Source: an uncultured Eubacteriales bacterium
GTDB taxonomy: Bacteria; Bacillota; Clostridia; Lachnospirales; Anaerotignaceae
Length of the DNA: 5,900 nucleotides
Assembly (NCBI GenBank): GCA_902406135.1
Contig: CABPCX010000126.1
Location: forward strand, 1 to 5,900
Direction of reading: 5' to 3'
Shown here one piece after another: positions 5,024 to 5,900 of this stretch. Every line of letters begins with the position of its first letter. Positions within the stretch are counted from its first letter, which is position 1. The notes below the pieces were generated by a model. It saw only the letters and a program-made list of their open reading frames with translations, did no database searches and was not told the origin of the DNA. The position numbers were made by a program, and so were the translations under genes.

Positions 5024-5884
5024 TCAGTCCTCCTTAACAAACATGGTTCCCACACCTTCATCAGTAAGCATTTCCATAAGTATCGCATGGGGTTTTGTTC
5101 CGTCCAGTATGAAAACTCTGTTTACTCCAAGGTGGATAGCGTCAAGACAGCACTCTACCTTAGGTATCATTCCGCCCTGTATAACTCCCTGCTCCATAAG
5201 TTCATGGGCCTTTTCCGTATTGATATTTGTTAAAAGTGTTGAAGGGTCATCCTTATCAAGAAGTATACCGCATATATCTGTCATTGATATAAGGCTTTCC
5301 GCTTTCATTGCACCGGCTATTCTTGCGGCTGCCGTATCGGCATTTATATTATATACGTGTCCGTCCTTGTCACATCCTAAAGTTGATATAACAGGTATAT
5401 ATCCCTTATCCAGCAAATCTGTTATGGGCTCGATATTTACATCTGTTATTTTTCCTACGAATCCAAGGTCCTCATCAAGCTTTTCAGCCTCTATCATATG
5501 TCCGTCAAGACCGCAGAGACCAACTGATTTTCCTCCGATGCACTCAATAAGATTTACAAGGCTCTTGTTTACCTTTCCGGCTAAAACCATAAGCACTGTG
5601 TCTATTGTCTCCGCATCAGTCACCCTGAGTCCGTTTACAAACTCGCTCTTTTTGCCTATCTTTTTGAGCATATCATTTATTTCAGGTCCGCCGCCATGGA
5701 CAAGTACAACTTTTACTCCGATAAGTGAAAGCAAAACTATGTCATTCATAACAGCCTGTTTCAGCTCTTCATTTATCATAGCGTTTCCGCCGTATTTTAT
5801 AACAACTACTTTATTATAGTATTTCTGTATGTAAGGCAGTGCGTGGACGATAGTTTCCGCACGCTGAAGATTTGTAAGTGTCAT
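5024..5884 (-). CDS. argB: Acetylglutamate kinase, probably arginine-feedback-inhibited
   Basis: A 286-residue amino-acid kinase that phosphorylates N-acetylglutamate with ATP, the second step of arginine synthesis. Visible motifs: VIKYGGNAM (28-36, K30), HGGGPEIN (63-70), NGLRVTD (84-90), NINADTAA (179-186) and GGMIPK (237-242, K242). Before the kinase core lies a helix of about 25 residues containing RAETIVHALPYIQKYYNK, which is the hallmark of hexameric arginine-sensitive enzymes and absent from the shorter, insensitive E. coli type. The C-terminal LTDEGVGTMF also matches the arginine-site region. The ATG at 5884 has AGGGGG (5899-5894) nine bases upstream. The operon's earlier genes (often argC and argJ) and its promoter would lie beyond the window edge. 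The gene itself is complete. Confidence 0.96.
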   Translation of the reverse strand: MTLTNLQRAETIVHALPYIQKYYNKVVVIKYGGNAMINEELKQAVMNDIVLLSLIGVKVVLVHGGGPEINDMLKKIGKKSEFVNGLRVTDAETIDTVLMVLAGKVNKSLVNLIECIGGKSVGLCGLDGHMIEAEKLDEDLGFVGKITDVNIEPITDLLDKGYIPVISTLGCDKDGHVYNINADTAAARIAGAMKAESLISMTDICGILLDKDDPSTLLTNINTEKAHELMEQGVIQGGMIPKVECCLDAIHLGVNRVFILDGTKPHAILMEMLTDEGVGTMFVKED

Positions 5885-5900
5885 TTTAAGTATCCCCCTG

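Noticed and set aside
4983..5819. A 278-codon open frame on the + strand opposite argB
   Set aside because: It is a Ser/Ile/Pro-rich mirror of argB, which has every kinase motif. It overlaps argB almost completely and has no ribosome binding site of its own.

Overview
This is a low-GC, closely packed bacterial chromosome segment. Strong AGGAGG-type ribosome binding sites, consensus sigma-A-like promoters, T-tailed hairpin terminators, a TTG start and an adjacent argB-argD pair all fit an anaerobic Bacillota of the class Clostridia. The genus cannot be read from the sequence. All six genes visible here appear ordinary in kind. No mobile element, CRISPR array, tRNA, rRNA or phage gene was seen, and no stretch longer than 300 bases lacks a gene.

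Left part (1-2021, + strand): a class I PLP-dependent aminotransferase ends at a clear hairpin terminator. It is followed by a separately promoted isochorismatase-fold hydrolase, whose -35/-10 elements fix its start at 1387. A long hairpin with T runs on both strands (1979-2021) closes this gene and also the convergent minus-strand unit.

Middle (2036-3813, - strand): read in transcription order, a TetR-family repressor (start 3756) is followed by a 135-residue four-helix membrane protein with a TTG start. Next, 19 bases on, comes a polytopic membrane protein. The same palindrome, TGAAC-N3-GTTCA, sits directly on the -10 element of the TetR gene and again on a -10-like element before the membrane-protein pair. 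I infer that the repressor controls both itself and the pair. The last gene carries an apparent one-base frameshift in a run of six A; removing one A restores a seven-helix protein.

Right part (3817-5900, - strand): argB (acetylglutamate kinase, with the N-terminal helix of arginine-inhibited hexameric enzymes) and argD (acetylornithine aminotransferase) are separated by two bases, with the argD ribosome binding site inside the end of argB. They form the end of an arginine-biosynthesis operon whose earlier genes and promoter lie beyond 5900. A terminator with a 16-bp perfect stem ends this operon three bases before the TetR -35 box.

I found no convincing new multi-gene system. The best leads are the duplicated operator that defines a small TetR/membrane-protein regulon of unknown function, and the frameshift inside that regulon.
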